NCBI GenBank assembly: GCA_946699065.1
Contig: CAMPDV010000007.1
Coordinates: forward strand, 1,302,001-1,366,000
From: Loxodes magnus
Taxonomy: Eukaryota; Ciliophora; Karyorelictea; Loxodida; Loxodidae
Length of the DNA stretch: 64,000 nt
Direction of reading: 5' to 3'
Of the stretch, positions 24,887 to 37,544 are shown one piece after another (the stretch's first letter is position 1; each line of letters starts with the position of its first letter). The notes beneath the pieces were generated by a model. That model was not told the DNA's origin, did no database searches, and saw only the letters and a list, made by a program, of their open reading frames with translations. Both the position numbers and the translations under genes were made by a program.

Positions 24887-25378
24887 TTCAAACTTTTTTA
24901 ATTTCAAATATTGAAGTCTAAATTATGTCTTTTATATATGATCATTAAACTACTTATCTCTATTTCCTTTATCTAATTTTTATATCAATCCATAACTTTT
25001 AAGCTTATTACTTTTTACGTCAAAGCGAAACCCTTTCATCAAATCACACTAATTTAGTGTAAAAAATGTAAAATAGATATAAAGCAAATAAGACTCAAGA
25101 GAAAAGATGCATAGCCAAATGGAGAACTAGTGCAAAGAGTACAAAGCTTGGAAGTACAGTCAATTGTATAAATAGAGATTAAAGATATTTAAATAATTAA
25201 TTTTTTGCTATGATTGGTTAAATTTCATAAGATAAGAATAGTTTTATTTCTTGAGGATAAGCCATTAAGAGATTTGATTTAAGAAGGAAAATATATTAAT
25301 TATTTATAAAAAATCGTTAAAATAATTATAATTCAATTTATCTAATTTTTATCGATTTTTTTTAATTAACTGTTAAAA
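24887..25378. other. AT-rich spacer
   Basis: 492 bases between two plus-strand genes. Nothing recognised. Confidence 0.5.
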
Positions 25379-26969
25379 ATGAAAGCACAGCCTAAAAAAG
25401 GAGGTGGAGGACATTATAATTGGGGTGTTGCTACAGACACCAGAGAGCATAACGCTTCTAAAGAAGATCCTAATTACGAATCTCCTGGTGAAGAAGAAGC
25501 AGCTATTTATTACTAAGTAAGCAAAACAATAAGTATCCCACCTTCTTCTGAACGGCCTGTGCCACAACCTAAAAGAATACGTAAGGCGTCGACTGGTCTT
25601 TTGGATATTGTAGAAAGCGATTTCTGGAGTTTTGACCAGGAAGCACTTAAATAGCAAACAAGAAAAATCATTGATGAAGCATTACTAACTGAGTCATTGA
25701 CTTTAGCTATTAATTATGTAAAGAAGCTTCCTCCAAAATGCCATAGTTTTGTAGTTAAAAGAATTCTATAATTTTTGATAGAGAATCCTTAGGAAGAAAA
25801 ATAAGAGCTACTTTAAAATTTAGTTGAACTTCTTGTTTCTAGCAAAATAATTTCTTAACTCTGTTTAAGAAGAGCGTTCGACAGAATTTACTATGATCTA
25901 CATGAAATTGTCACTGATAATCCTAAGGCACCAGAGCTAATAGTCGATTTACTCCATGATATAATTTAACGAGATTTATTACCTCCTCGTTCTATTGTAA
26001 GAATCCCTGTGCAATTCTTAAAAGTAGCTAAAGGAGATTTCATTCTTAAAGACATAGTAGATAACTAAAATATCTGTGTGGTTGACTTAATTGAATAGTT
26101 ACAAAACTTTAAGAAAAGCTTTCTATAAATTCTTTCTAATGCATTCGACTCTTAGAACGTAGAGCTTATTTCTGAGTTTCATTAATAGGTTGTGCATAAT
26201 TACTTCAATGATATTATAATTAGGAAGATTATTGAATTCGCTTTTGAGAGAAACATAAAAGAAAAAGATTTTTGCTGTAGAATACTTCAGTACCTGCCTA
26301 GCTAAACGTATACGAACTCAGTATAAATTGAAGATTTCTACGTAGCATTTGATGATCTTCTTTGAAGTTCAGACGTACTTTCAGTAGATATACCAGATTT
26401 AGCAACTTAGTTGTCTAAAATGCTTTCACGCAGCATAGCTGATGAAGTTATTCCACCAGCTTATATTCAAACTTGTGAAGTTCTAAATTAGGATTCAGTT
26501 GCAGTTAAAGTTTTGGACTAAACTTAAAATTATCTTAGCTCAGCTCAAGGTTTAATACAAATATCTTAATTTTGAAAAGCTGGCCAGAGTTTAGAAGAGT
26601 TGAAGGAACAAGTTAAAAACTTACTTAGGGAATATTTACAACTTAAAGATGTTAATGAAATCGTCTAGGCAGTAAATGAAGGACGAATTCAAAGCAGTTT
26701 TATGCATGAAGTAGTTTATAGAAGTTTTACATTAGCCATTGACTTGGTAATTTTTAATTCAGAAAGACTATAATTCAAGTGTTCTTGTTGACCTTTACAA
26801 TTCTCTAAAGCAACATCAAGTTCTCTCTGAAGAACAGGTAACTTTTATAAATTAACAGATAAGACTAGGATTCAAAAAAATATCCGAAAATTTGGAGCAA
26901 TTGCAAATTGACGTGCCAATGTGTCTAAAGTATTTTGAAGAAATCAAAAAGGAACTCAATTTTGTTTGA
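25379..26969 (+). CDS. MA3-domain protein (PDCD4/MRF-like)
   Basis: 524 residues in two exons, 25379-26746 and 26763-26969. A basic Gly-rich start (KAQPKKGGGGHYNWGVATD) is followed by SFDQEALKQQTRKIIDE, the usual lead-in to MA3 domains. At least two MA3 repeats follow: the first at about residues 100-230 (LPPKCHSFVVKRILQFLIE), the last at about residues 385-510 (LKEQVKNLLREYLQLKD ... SSFMHEVVYRSFTLAIDL ... LGFKKISENLEQLQID). MA3 domains of PDCD4 bind and inhibit eIF4A, so a role in translation control is likely. Splicing the 16-nt intron is required to complete the last MA3 helix pair. Trp before KAGQSLEEL is UGA, matching the Trp/Gly motif of the family. Stop TGA 26967-26969. Confidence 0.92.
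26747..26762 (+). other. 16-nt spliceosomal intron
   Basis: GTAATTTTTAATTCAG in the MA3-protein gene, phase 0. Removal joins FTLAIDL to KDYNSSVLVDLYNSL, the conserved MA3 continuation, and the frame then runs to TGA. Confidence 0.93.
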
Positions 26970-28314
26970 TTTTCTTCTTTCAAATTAATTGAATTTCGTA
27001 ATATTAAAATCATTATATTTCTATCTTATCCTTATTATTAGTCTTTAAATCTAAACTTCTTATGCAATTAGTTGCTTTTTGAGCAAGCTGAATTAATTAA
27101 AATTACATATTTTAGAGTTATTGATATCCCATATTATTATTTCCTTTATTAGATATAAAGTTCTTGCTTTTTAACAGTGCATTGTATTTCTTTTAATCTT
27201 GTTTATTTTTATGATTAATTTACGTTTATGCTATTAATCACTCTATTTTACTTCAATTACCTCTACTGACTCTCAAAGTTGCTTTAATTCCCTACTAGCT
27301 AAAAAATTAATTATTACTCTATCATACCAATTAAATATGATCATGATATTAAATTTCAATTATTTTATTTTTTAAGCATTATATTCTTTTAAGCACTTAG
27401 ATATAGCCTTTTTGAACTGATTTAAGTCTGTCTTAAAAGAAAATATTTCTTTAAGTAAAAAGTTAAAGAAAAAATTCCTTATATAGCCATTCAAAATTAA
27501 GATAACACTTTTAATTTATTTATCCTTAATGATATTAAGTCATGAAAACACATTGCTCAGATGACTTTAACTCTAAAAGTTATTAATTAACTATTTAAAA
27601 ATCAAAAAGATTTAAGTTATAAATATATATTCTAAATGTCTTATTATCAAGTTTTAATTTGCTATAGCAAACAACATAAAATAGATCAACCTTATAAAAT
27701 TTTAAGAATCAGCTGATTAATGGTGATAATTTCCTCTTTCCATTGCTTTTATTTAATATTAAAATTTAGTTTTTAAATAAAATAATAGTATTTATAATCT
27801 AAAATTTAAAATATCTCTTAGATTTATTCTAGCTTTAGTATGTATATTGCTTAAATTTAAAATCATTTAAATTTACAACTTTTTAAATATCAGCATGTTA
27901 TATGTCTATTTAAGAGTTATATTATCATATAAGAAGTTACTTTACTATTTCTTATGTCTATATTCAGATATTTAATATTTTATTTATTTTATTTAAGATT
28001 TAAAACATTTAAAGATATTTCTCTTCACTCTAATAAAATATCAGCTTGTTTCTATAAAATTATATAAGCTAATAAATATTAAAAAATAAGTTTACTTATG
28101 TTTTTCTTTTAATTACCTGTTTCTTTATAAAAATCACTATTTAATTACTTATATTATGTTTTTCCTGCTTGACATTCATCTAATTCCAAAATGATGCTAA
28201 TGGTATCTTTTATTTAAATTTATAGAAAAAGAGTGTATTTTTATGATAAGGAAAGTAGTTAATGATTAATAGACTTAAATAATATAATATTTAATAATTA
28301 AAGCTTTATAAAGA
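26970..28314. other. AT-rich convergent spacer
   Basis: About 1.35 kb between the stops of the MA3 gene (plus) and the Kae1 gene (minus). Very AT-rich, with no recognisable gene. Confidence 0.5.
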
Positions 28315-29325
<1,011 letters not shown>

Positions 29326-31040
29326 TTACTCTAATTTAAAAAACACAAAAATTATTATTTATTTATTAATCTCAGAAACTTCCAATAAGCTTAATTTTAT
29401 TAAAGGAAAAAGCATTTAGTATAAATAAGCTTATCTTCAAGCAATGTATTTTCACTATTTTTAATATATTTAATATTATTATCTTTGCATTTATACTTAT
29501 CTTAGCAAAAGTTTAAATAGTAGAATATACATTTAAAGCACTATACTCTCTGTTATATTTATAAGTTTAATATAAAGTGTTTCTTTTATTTTATTATATA
29601 ATTAAAATTAGACAGAATTTTATCCTTTCAAATATAAAATTTAATTTAAATTATTTCCCTTTTATCAACTATCACATTGCATTACTTGATTCAAGAATTA
29701 TTTCATTTAGAAATTATGAAAACTAAAAAAAGGCACAAAGAATTCTTTTTGGGAGAAGTTAACTACAAAATGTACTGCATTAAAATTAATATTTTAGAAG
29801 AAGAGAATTACTCTATTTATAGTTTAGTAATTATATAATCACTATTAATTAGAAATTTTATAAAGTTAATAAAGAATTATAAAGTACTTATAACAATAAT
29901 AGGATTTTTCATTTAAATATAATTATATATTTTAGCTTTAAAGTAGAAATTTAATTTAGATTGAGAATTTATATGGAAACAAAGAACTGAACTTAATTTC
30001 TATTTGTAAATGATAATGCAATTAGGAATAGAGTTTAAATCATAAAACAAAGATAGAAAAGAGAATACTTAAAAGAAGCACTAAAGATAGCCTTTATTTG
30101 TTTTCTTCTAAGATATTATTATACCTTAATGTTTTAATACTTAAAAATTTATAGTAAAACTTAACGAAGCAAGATAAAATGTTTAAATATTTTGTTTGCA
30201 ATAATTAAGCAATGTAATGCTAGATCGTCTCTATAATTTAAAAATTAGAATGTACAAGTAGAAATAATTTTCATAGCGTAGTTTTGTAATAATTGATATA
30301 ATTAAATAAATTATAAACAAATGTCTATTATTATTTATATAATAGTAGGCATTTTTTGTATGTTTTATTATTTTTATTTTACTTTCACTTTTCAATTATT
30401 AAAATTATGAAACTTTAGCCTTATTGAAGGCTGCTTATTTATTTTTAACTTAGTTTTTATCTTATTAAAATTTGACAAATAAAAGGAAATAATTAAGGAA
30501 TATATAAAGATATATTGAATATTGCTAAATTTGAAATAAGATACTTAATCTATTTAATCATAATAAAATTTCAATTTTCTTGCATTTTGTATTTATAGGA
30601 ATGTATTGAAGAATTAAATAAATTATAATTATTTGAGAAAGATATTATTAATAAATTTATTTCAACAAAGATAGAAATGATAATATAGCTATTTAAAGCA
30701 TAAAGAGCTAATTCCTTATTATTAATTTAAAGAGACAAATGAAAATAATATAAATTAAATTATTTAGTTTATTATTATCAGTTATATTATTATTATGACT
30801 AAAATTAGCATGCTTTCTTATTATAATTTAATTAATTAAAAATCTAATATGGTTAAAACCAATTTTTTTTATTTTAGCATCGTTAAGCATACAATGTTGC
30901 TAATAAAATTGAAAAATCATTATGAAATGAGAAATTCTTAAATAAATCTAATAATTTTATAGTAAAATTGAACTTTTAAAGATATTTAGAGTTTATTTTA
31001 AAAGGGTACTTAAATATTTTTAGTATAAATAATAAAATGA
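29326..31040. other. AT-rich spacer
   Basis: About 1.7 kb of very AT-rich sequence with no recognised gene on either strand. Confidence 0.5.
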
Positions 31041-31047
31041 ATTATAG

Positions 31048-31385
31048 AGCGCGTAACACTCTCGTTGGTGCGTAGCTCATTAAATTAATTATATTTAATA
31101 TCGAAAAAAAATTTATAGGTCTCTCTTTCCTTGTTTCCTCTTCCTGTAGTACGTCCCTGTAATTTTCCTTCCAAAGCATAGGATGCAATATGCGATTACG
31201 GGTAAATTTCTCCGACTTATGACGAAGAAAGTCTCCACCTCGTTTTCAGAGTTCTCCAGCTTGTCACATCTTCCTTCTCTTGTAATTGGTTTCTTTTCCT
31301 CCGATTTATCCTCCGTCCATGCTCATTTTTTGTTGCCTTGCTGGGCCTCCAAGCAGCATTTGAAGGAAAGGACTTTCCACCCTAT
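31048..31385. other. GC-richer island, candidate structured RNA or captured fragment
   Basis: About 340 bases of clearly higher GC content, set in more than 1 kb of AT-rich spacer on both sides. One part begins with a CG-dense segment (GAGCGCGTAACACTC, 31048-31062) that can fold with GAGCTACG-like sequence on its other side. After an AT interval (31080-31115) a long pyrimidine-rich plus strand follows. It ends with an inverted repeat GGAAAG/CTTTCC near 31365-31378 and GGAG..GGCCCAGC on the minus strand. Both strands contain short open frames with unusual codon choice for this genome (a 68-codon plus-strand frame at 31183-31389 has none of the three stop codons). In AT-rich genomes such islands are often structured RNAs, but I could not match it to RNase P, MRP, SRP, U snRNA or telomerase RNA. 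Confidence 0.4.
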
Positions 31386-31389
31386 TTAA

Positions 31390-32368
31390 ATTATTTTTAT
31401 ATATAATAAATAATTTAAGTTTAATTTATATATTTTGCTGCTAATTTTGTGTATAATAAAATATTAATTTTTAAAGATAATAAAAGTAATCCAAAATTTT
31501 ATGAATAACTTTAATTTAATATTTTTGGTATCAATTTAATTAGATATTAAAAAACATTCTTATTGCATAAGTTAAATGTCAAGTCTTAATGAATAAAGAA
31601 GAGATATTTAGACTTATTACTAGAATAAAAAATATAGTATGATTTTAAGAGTAGCAAACATCTTAATAATCTAAGTATAAAATTAAAAATAAAATGAAGT
31701 TCTAAATGTTTATTAATAATTAACTATTGCTCCTAGCTTTTAATATTCTTATGTTTATTTTCCTTTTTACATAAGTTACTACTCTAATTGATTATCAAAT
31801 ATTTAATTTATTTAGCATATATAATCTGCCAGTTAATTAAACTGTATAATTTAAAATTAAAAGCTCTTAATAGATAATATTCTTAGCAGTTTAGAAATGG
31901 CAAACCATAAAAGAAGATTACTTTATTTAAAGAAGAAGCAATAAATATATAAAGGAAATTATAATTATAAACTTATATAGCATGCTAAGAAATAAAAATA
32001 TGCACACAATAGGAATCTTACTTTAATAAATCAGATTATCGTATAATTAACTAGAAATAAATTAAAATCTAAATTAAAAAGCTATTTAATCAACTATTAG
32101 CTTAGTTATTAATTAGAAAAAATTAAATTATATCAAATCAAATATTAAGTCAACTATAAAGTTATTTTTAAGTAGAAAATTAATATTTTTATCTTATCTA
32201 AATTAAATAAAAGCCAAAAATGCTGTAATTTTTTAAATTAATTAAAGGAATAAATTAAGAGATAAGAAAAAAAACTAAATAAGGAAAGCAAGAAAGCAAG
32301 CGACGAAAGAGGAACTTAAAAAATAAAGACAATAATAAGAATCTAGCTCTTCACCTGAAGGAAAAATA
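31390..32368. other. AT-rich spacer
   Basis: About 1 kb with no recognised gene. The last 120 bases are purine-rich and in frame with the zinc-knuckle ORF that follows, so its true start may lie in here. Confidence 0.45.
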
Positions 32369-33268
32369 ATGATAGATCCAGCAGAGTCAGTTAATCCACA
32401 CATTTAGAGTAACGACTTTCTTCAAGATTAAATTGAAAAAATGAATATACTGATCACTAAATAAGATGAAATAATATTCAATTACGGAGATCGAATTCGA
32501 GAAGTTATGGATTGCATCGAAGATTAAAGCAACGAATTAAAAATATTGAGAAGCTAGCTAATAAAAAGTAGTTTAGTTACAGAATAGTAATTATGAGAAA
32601 TGTCATAATCAAATTTTAAATAATCTCAATGCATTATTATAGAAGAAACTCCAACCAAATTTTAGAATACAGAATAAAATAAACCTAGTTAAGAATAGGC
32701 AAGCACGGATTTAACTAGAAGAATTGAACAACTGGAAAATAAAATATTTAAAAAGAAAAACACTGAAAAATAAATAAAAAATTGTTGGTATTGCTACTCA
32801 CGGAATCACTTACTAAGACACTGCAAAGAATGAAAGAATTTACAGATAAGAGAAGAGCAGAAAACATGGAGAGCTTTAAATAAACTATGGATTACTGAAA
32901 ATGGAGTTTACAGACATAAATTTTTATACGCAACAAAGAAAATTAACAGTGGTAACCATTCACTTACAAAAAGGTCGGGGAAGACTTACCACGTAAAAAA
33001 ATTGGTCTACAGGTACCTGTTTGAAAGCCCATGGATAGCAAACTTTTATTTAATTAATTACTTAATATGTTTTTACTATATTTTCATATAGATAATAAGA
33101 AAGTTTAGTAGATTTCCCGATCAGTTTTCTTGGTCAATATCTGATTCATATTCTTCTTCTTCTTCATCACCATTGGAACTTTCAAAGCTTTCATAATTCA
33201 ATGTATCTTATAAAATTTCGTTATTTTACTCAAGAATTTGTTTTCTTCTTCTAAGTAGCTTTTTATGA
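32369..33268 (+). CDS. CCHC zinc-knuckle protein, possibly Gag-like
   Basis: The frame from ATG 32369 gives up to 299 residues; a Lys/Gln-rich in-frame extension upstream is possible. A coiled-coil-like N-terminal part (IQSNDFLQDQIEKMNILITK; LTRRIEQLENKIFKKKN) is followed by one CCHC knuckle, CWYCYSRNHLLRHC (C-x2-C-x4-H-x4-C), near residue 140. After it comes a basic region with EEQKTWRALNKLW and LTKRSGKTYHVKKLVYRYLF. A coiled coil followed by a zinc knuckle is the layout of retroelement Gag proteins, but also of host RNA-binding proteins. No reverse transcriptase, integrase or terminal repeats were seen nearby. Residues beyond about 222 cross a 20-bp repeat and overlap an opposite-strand ORF, so the end is doubtful. 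Confidence 0.5.
33034..33053 (+). repeat. 20-bp direct repeat, copy 1
   Basis: GATAGCAAACTTTTATTTAA, identical to the copy at 33354-33373 and in the same orientation. It lies exactly where the zinc-knuckle protein stops looking coding. Confidence 0.85.
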
Positions 33269-33372
33269 AATTATTTTATTCTAAAATCAATATGTATTAG
33301 TTTTTTTAAGGTTGGAAAATTTTGATTAAGATAAGTTTAATTATATGTCACAAGATAGCAAACTTTTATTTA
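33121..33372 (-). CDS. Short ORF with acidic tail, doubtful terminal exon or gene fragment
   Basis: On the minus strand a frame reads NQNFPTLKKLIHIDFR, then a basic helix (FHKKLLRRRKQILEQNNEIL) and a very acidic end (NGDEEEEEYESDIDQEN) to TGA 33121-33123. Basic-then-acidic protein-like composition is unlike the spacers. No start codon is evident and the 5' boundary given is only where the reading becomes unconvincing. It lies almost wholly within the segment bounded by the 20-bp repeat. Family unknown. Confidence 0.35.
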
Positions 33373-33373
33373 A
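33354..33373 (+). repeat. 20-bp direct repeat, copy 2
   Basis: Second identical copy of GATAGCAAACTTTTATTTAA, 320 bp after the first. The intervening 300 bp hold the minus-strand acidic ORF. Confidence 0.85.
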
Positions 33374-34462
33374 CACTAAGTTCATTTATTTATTTAAGAG
33401 ATAAGAAAAATCGAAATTAAAGAAGTTTTACAAAATTAATAATCATCTGACTTATAAAAACTAATGCCATGTTAGCTGATGTTCTAAGTATAGCTTAGTT
33501 TTTAATTTTAATTAAAATAATAAAGTAATTATTTTAAAATATTCTAATTATGGCTATTATAAAATAGTTAAACAAACTTAGAAAGTTTTTTATAAGTTCC
33601 TGCAATAAAAATAAAATGTATAAAATATAACTTTTAAAGCAATATATTTCCTGTATATTTAAGATTATGGGATAAGATAAATAGCTTTCTCTGAATTAAT
33701 AGTAAAAAATGCATCTAATTAGTCTGGCTTTTAATTATATTTTATCAAACAAGCTTTTTATGTAAATTAAGATTGTACTTATATTAAAAAATCTAACTTA
33801 GAACCTAGATATAGAGAGATTAAGTAGTAGATTGAAATAAAAATAATATTTGTAAGATAATAGTGATAATACTTATTCAAATGCAAATATAATTGCTAAT
33901 TTTTAAATAATTGATAATAAAACTATTAAGATAAGTTTATTATTGAAATAAATTTAAAGGAGTATTATAACAAACCATAAGAAATTATATTAATAGATTT
34001 AAATGTAACTTATATAAATAAAAATGTGCCTTTGCTAATTAGTAAACTTTCCTTAGCATCTTAAAAAAATTAAATTATCATTTTTGTTCAAATATTTACT
34101 AGGATTTAGAAGATAAAATATTAGTTAACTTATAATGCTTTAAAGCCATTAATTTTTTATTACTTATTAATTCCATAATAAAAAGCTATTCGCTTTTATC
34201 TGCTTTATAAGCAAAATTAATTGAAAATTATAAATGAATTAAGATAGAATGGCCATCAAAAGAGAAAGTCTGATAAAATGGTTTATTTAAAGATAAATAA
34301 AGATTTAAAGTGTTGAAATAAGATTTTTACTTGCATAATATCAAATACCTAAAAAGGTTATCTTTTGATAATAACTACTAAATTCTCAAGTAATAAAGAA
34401 GACATAAAAAGAGAATAGAACTTATAGCAAATAATAGTATTGTAATTGTAAATTATTTAAGT
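33374..34462. other. AT-rich spacer
   Basis: About 1.1 kb without a recognised gene. Confidence 0.5.
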
Positions 34463-34996
34463 TCAATATTCCATTTTTTTTAAACCATCACATAGATTAT
34501 CACCCTTTTTTGAAATTTTTGCAATATCAACATTCATCCCTCTATAGTATGCAACTTCTCTAAGCTCTTAAGTAATAGCGTAGCAGTGACATCAGAAGTG
34601 AATGCAACAATCTCCTAGGTAACTTCCTTTTATATTTAAAGATCTTCTAACAGCCTTTCTGTTTCAGGCCCATCCGCAGCAGCAAAGATTACCACAACAA
34701 CAACATCTACAGCAAGGACTATATCTGGAATCATTAAGTAATTTAAAAATTTTGTAGTATAAAAAGCAATCACTGCAATTTAGATCTTGATTATATGACT
34801 TCTTCAGATATTAAAAGGCTACTTTTTACGAGTCAATTCCACCAAATAAACTACACTGCCACTTATTCATTTTTATAACTAGATTAATTTTCTTTGAATT
34901 TAAACTAATTTCTAATATAAATTTGAATTTCTTAATTACAGGTTCTAAAGTAGAATCTTCAAACTTTAAATCATTTGCTTCATTCTATTTCATCAT
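34463..34996 (-). CDS. PLAC8-family cysteine-rich protein
   Basis: 177 residues from the first of two tandem ATGs (34994-34996) to TGA 34463-34465. The C-terminal 110 residues form a PLAC8 domain: WQCSLFGGIDS, a first cysteine run (SPCCRCCCCGNLCCCGWAWN, about residues 95-115), then the hallmark GDCCIHFWCHCYAITQELRE and VAYYRGMNVD. PLAC8 proteins are small Cys-rich membrane-associated proteins; plant and fungal relatives influence cell size and metal transport. The N-terminal 60 residues are unlike the family and Leu/Lys-rich. UGA encodes Trp in HFWCHC, where many family members carry an aromatic or Leu. The gene stands alone, with more than 1 kb of spacer on each side. Confidence 0.87.
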
Positions 34997-37544
34997 CAAA
35001 TTAAATGGAATGAATAAATTATTTGAAATATGGTCATAATTTTATTGTCCCAAAACAGGGATAATGCTTTAAACTAAGATTTTTAGGGTTATCAATTCAA
35101 AGTAATTAAGTAAAAATAAAGCATGAATATAAATGATTTAAAGATAGGGAAAAAGAAATAGTGGGATAACCACTTAAAGTAGTTGATAATAGTAATAATA
35201 TAATAAGAAATTTGAGTTAAATAATTATTATAATTAGCTTTAATTATGATGCTTAGCTTAAATTACATCTTATTTCATCTTTATTATTATGAGATTAATT
35301 TATTTTAATAAAACCTTTCCAATCAAATCTTTTCTTTCAAACATGTACCATCACAGTGTATGATCTTTTAATTAGATTAAATTATAGATGTCTAAACGAT
35401 TTTAAAGCTGAAACTAATTTATTTTATCAAATAAAGAAATTTGGCTTAATCTTAGTATTTATAAAAGATTGAACCAATAGAAGATAATAAAAGAGACTAC
35501 TCATATTTGGATGTATAAAAATAGCTTATATTAGATTATTTTTGAAATTACTTAATAAAATAATAAGGAATACGAAATCTATAATCAGATAATCACCTGT
35601 TTAAAAAGAAAGAACTAATGATATTAAAAATAGAGAAGAAAAATTATAAAATATATAAAAACAATATATAAGACAAAAAGATTTACCTTTGAGAAAATTA
35701 TCTCAAGATTTAGAAAAAATTATAAAAGCCTTTTATAATTAAAAATATATGTATAAATGAATTAGCATCACTAAAGAAGGTGAATAGAATATTGACTTAA
35801 TGGTGATTTGTTTAATTTCCAAAAATTTATAAATAAATTCAATATAAAAAAGCCTTAGGCGAGAAATTAAAACTCAAGATAAAAATTGAACTACTCTAAA
35901 ATAATTAAATACTAAGAGAATTTGATAGAATAATAGAAAAATTTTAATTATTGAAAGAATTATTTAGAAATAATTCTGAATAGCAAATACCACAATATAA
36001 GAGTTAGAATATTTTTATTCTGAAAATTTGAATACTTAAAAACAATTATCTATGTTGCATAAAATTATAAAAATCCATTCATATAATATTTTTATTGCAA
36101 CTCTTCAATTTATTTGTTTTATTATGATAAATTTTCGAATTTTAATATTTAAATTATCTTTGTTAAGAGTTAATTTGCGTATATTGGATTATATATCTTT
36201 GATTATTTTCATATTAAAAGCTACAATTGAATTTAGTTGATATAATTTCATTATATGAATTTCGAATTTTTATTTTTAAGTATCAAGAAATAATTCAAAA
36301 ATGCAGATTTCTTTCTAATTATCTATTACAATCTATATCCGTTTTTGCATTCTATTGCTAATAAAACTTATTTACCAATTTCATTCTATTTAACTCTTAT
36401 ACTATTTTAAATCTTAATATTTATTCAAATTTTTAAAGAGATTAAAAATAATAATTAGCATGGATCTATTTATAAGTAAAATTATTTAGTTAATTTATTA
36501 TTAATTTGTAGTAGCTGATATAATTGATTATTACATTTAATCAATTAAGATTATTTTAAACTATATAAACTAAAATATAGCAATCATTTAAAGTTATAAC
36601 TATTCTTAACTTTGATATATGCTTTGTTAGAATCAAGTATTAGAATATTAGAATTTAGAAATAGTTACTCTTTCTCTTTTTTATATAAGGTAGGCTTTAA
36701 ATTGCTATACATAATTAAAAGTTTAAAGATATGCTACTTTGATATGATATTCATCTAAAAGAAATCTAAATTAAAATTTATAGATTAAAGTGAAATTAAA
36801 ATAAATATGCTAAAAGTTAAGATTTTGATTTATTAGCTTTATTTGAATAAAGCATTATTTTTGATAAACGCTATTATAATTATTTCAAGAGGTTTTATTA
36901 TTTCATTTGATAGACTCATTATATTCTTCATGCAGTAAAATAAAATGATTCTTAATATCAAAGGAATTACTAAGCAAAGAGAGACTAGTATTTATTTAAT
37001 TTCTATGATATGATTCATTTAAATATTATTTTCTAAAGAATTATTTGAGAACTATATATATTTATTTTATTTATTATATATAAACTAATAAGCAGTTTAT
37101 TATTAAGCAAATCAGATATAGCTATATTACTACTTATCAATATTGTGTATACTTATTTAGATTTAATTTGTATATTTTTTAATTTTTACCTTTTTACAGT
37201 ATATCTAATTCTTAAAAAGTGATTTTTGATTTTTATATTCAAGATATTTAAACTTGCTATAAGTAACTTTATCTTATTGAAAATTGAACTATCCAACTTA
37301 GTTTATACAAAATTTAAAAGAATCTAATAATTTACCTTTTAGTTAGATAATTTTCTATTTAATGTTAACTTTCATTAAATAGTTTATCAAATTGATATTT
37401 AGGTTTAATTACTTCTCTAAACTACCTTGCTTTACATTAAAGTAAGAATTTAGATATTTTAAAGGAAAATATGTTTTAAGTTTAGGATTTAATTGATTTT
37501 TAAAAGCTAAATTATAGATAGTAATTTGTATAGAACTACTGCTT
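34997..37544. other. Long AT-rich spacer with one doubtful membrane-protein ORF
   Basis: About 2.5 kb. A plus-strand frame ending at TGA 36613-36615 stays readable from about 35590. At 36052-36240 it is free of all three stop codons and reads as two hydrophobic segments, but its UGA density is what chance gives and no family is recognisable. Elsewhere nothing is seen. Confidence 0.35.

Noticed and set aside
31048-31080. Possible tRNA in the CG-dense part of the GC-richer island
   Set aside because: The segment is too short and lacks a recognisable T-loop (GTTCRA-type) or a complete cloverleaf.
35590-36615. Plus-strand frame with hydrophobic stretches resembling a multi-pass membrane protein
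   Set aside because: UGA frequency equals the chance level, the residues are mostly Ile/Leu/Tyr/Lys/Asn as in noncoding AT-rich DNA, and no family fits.
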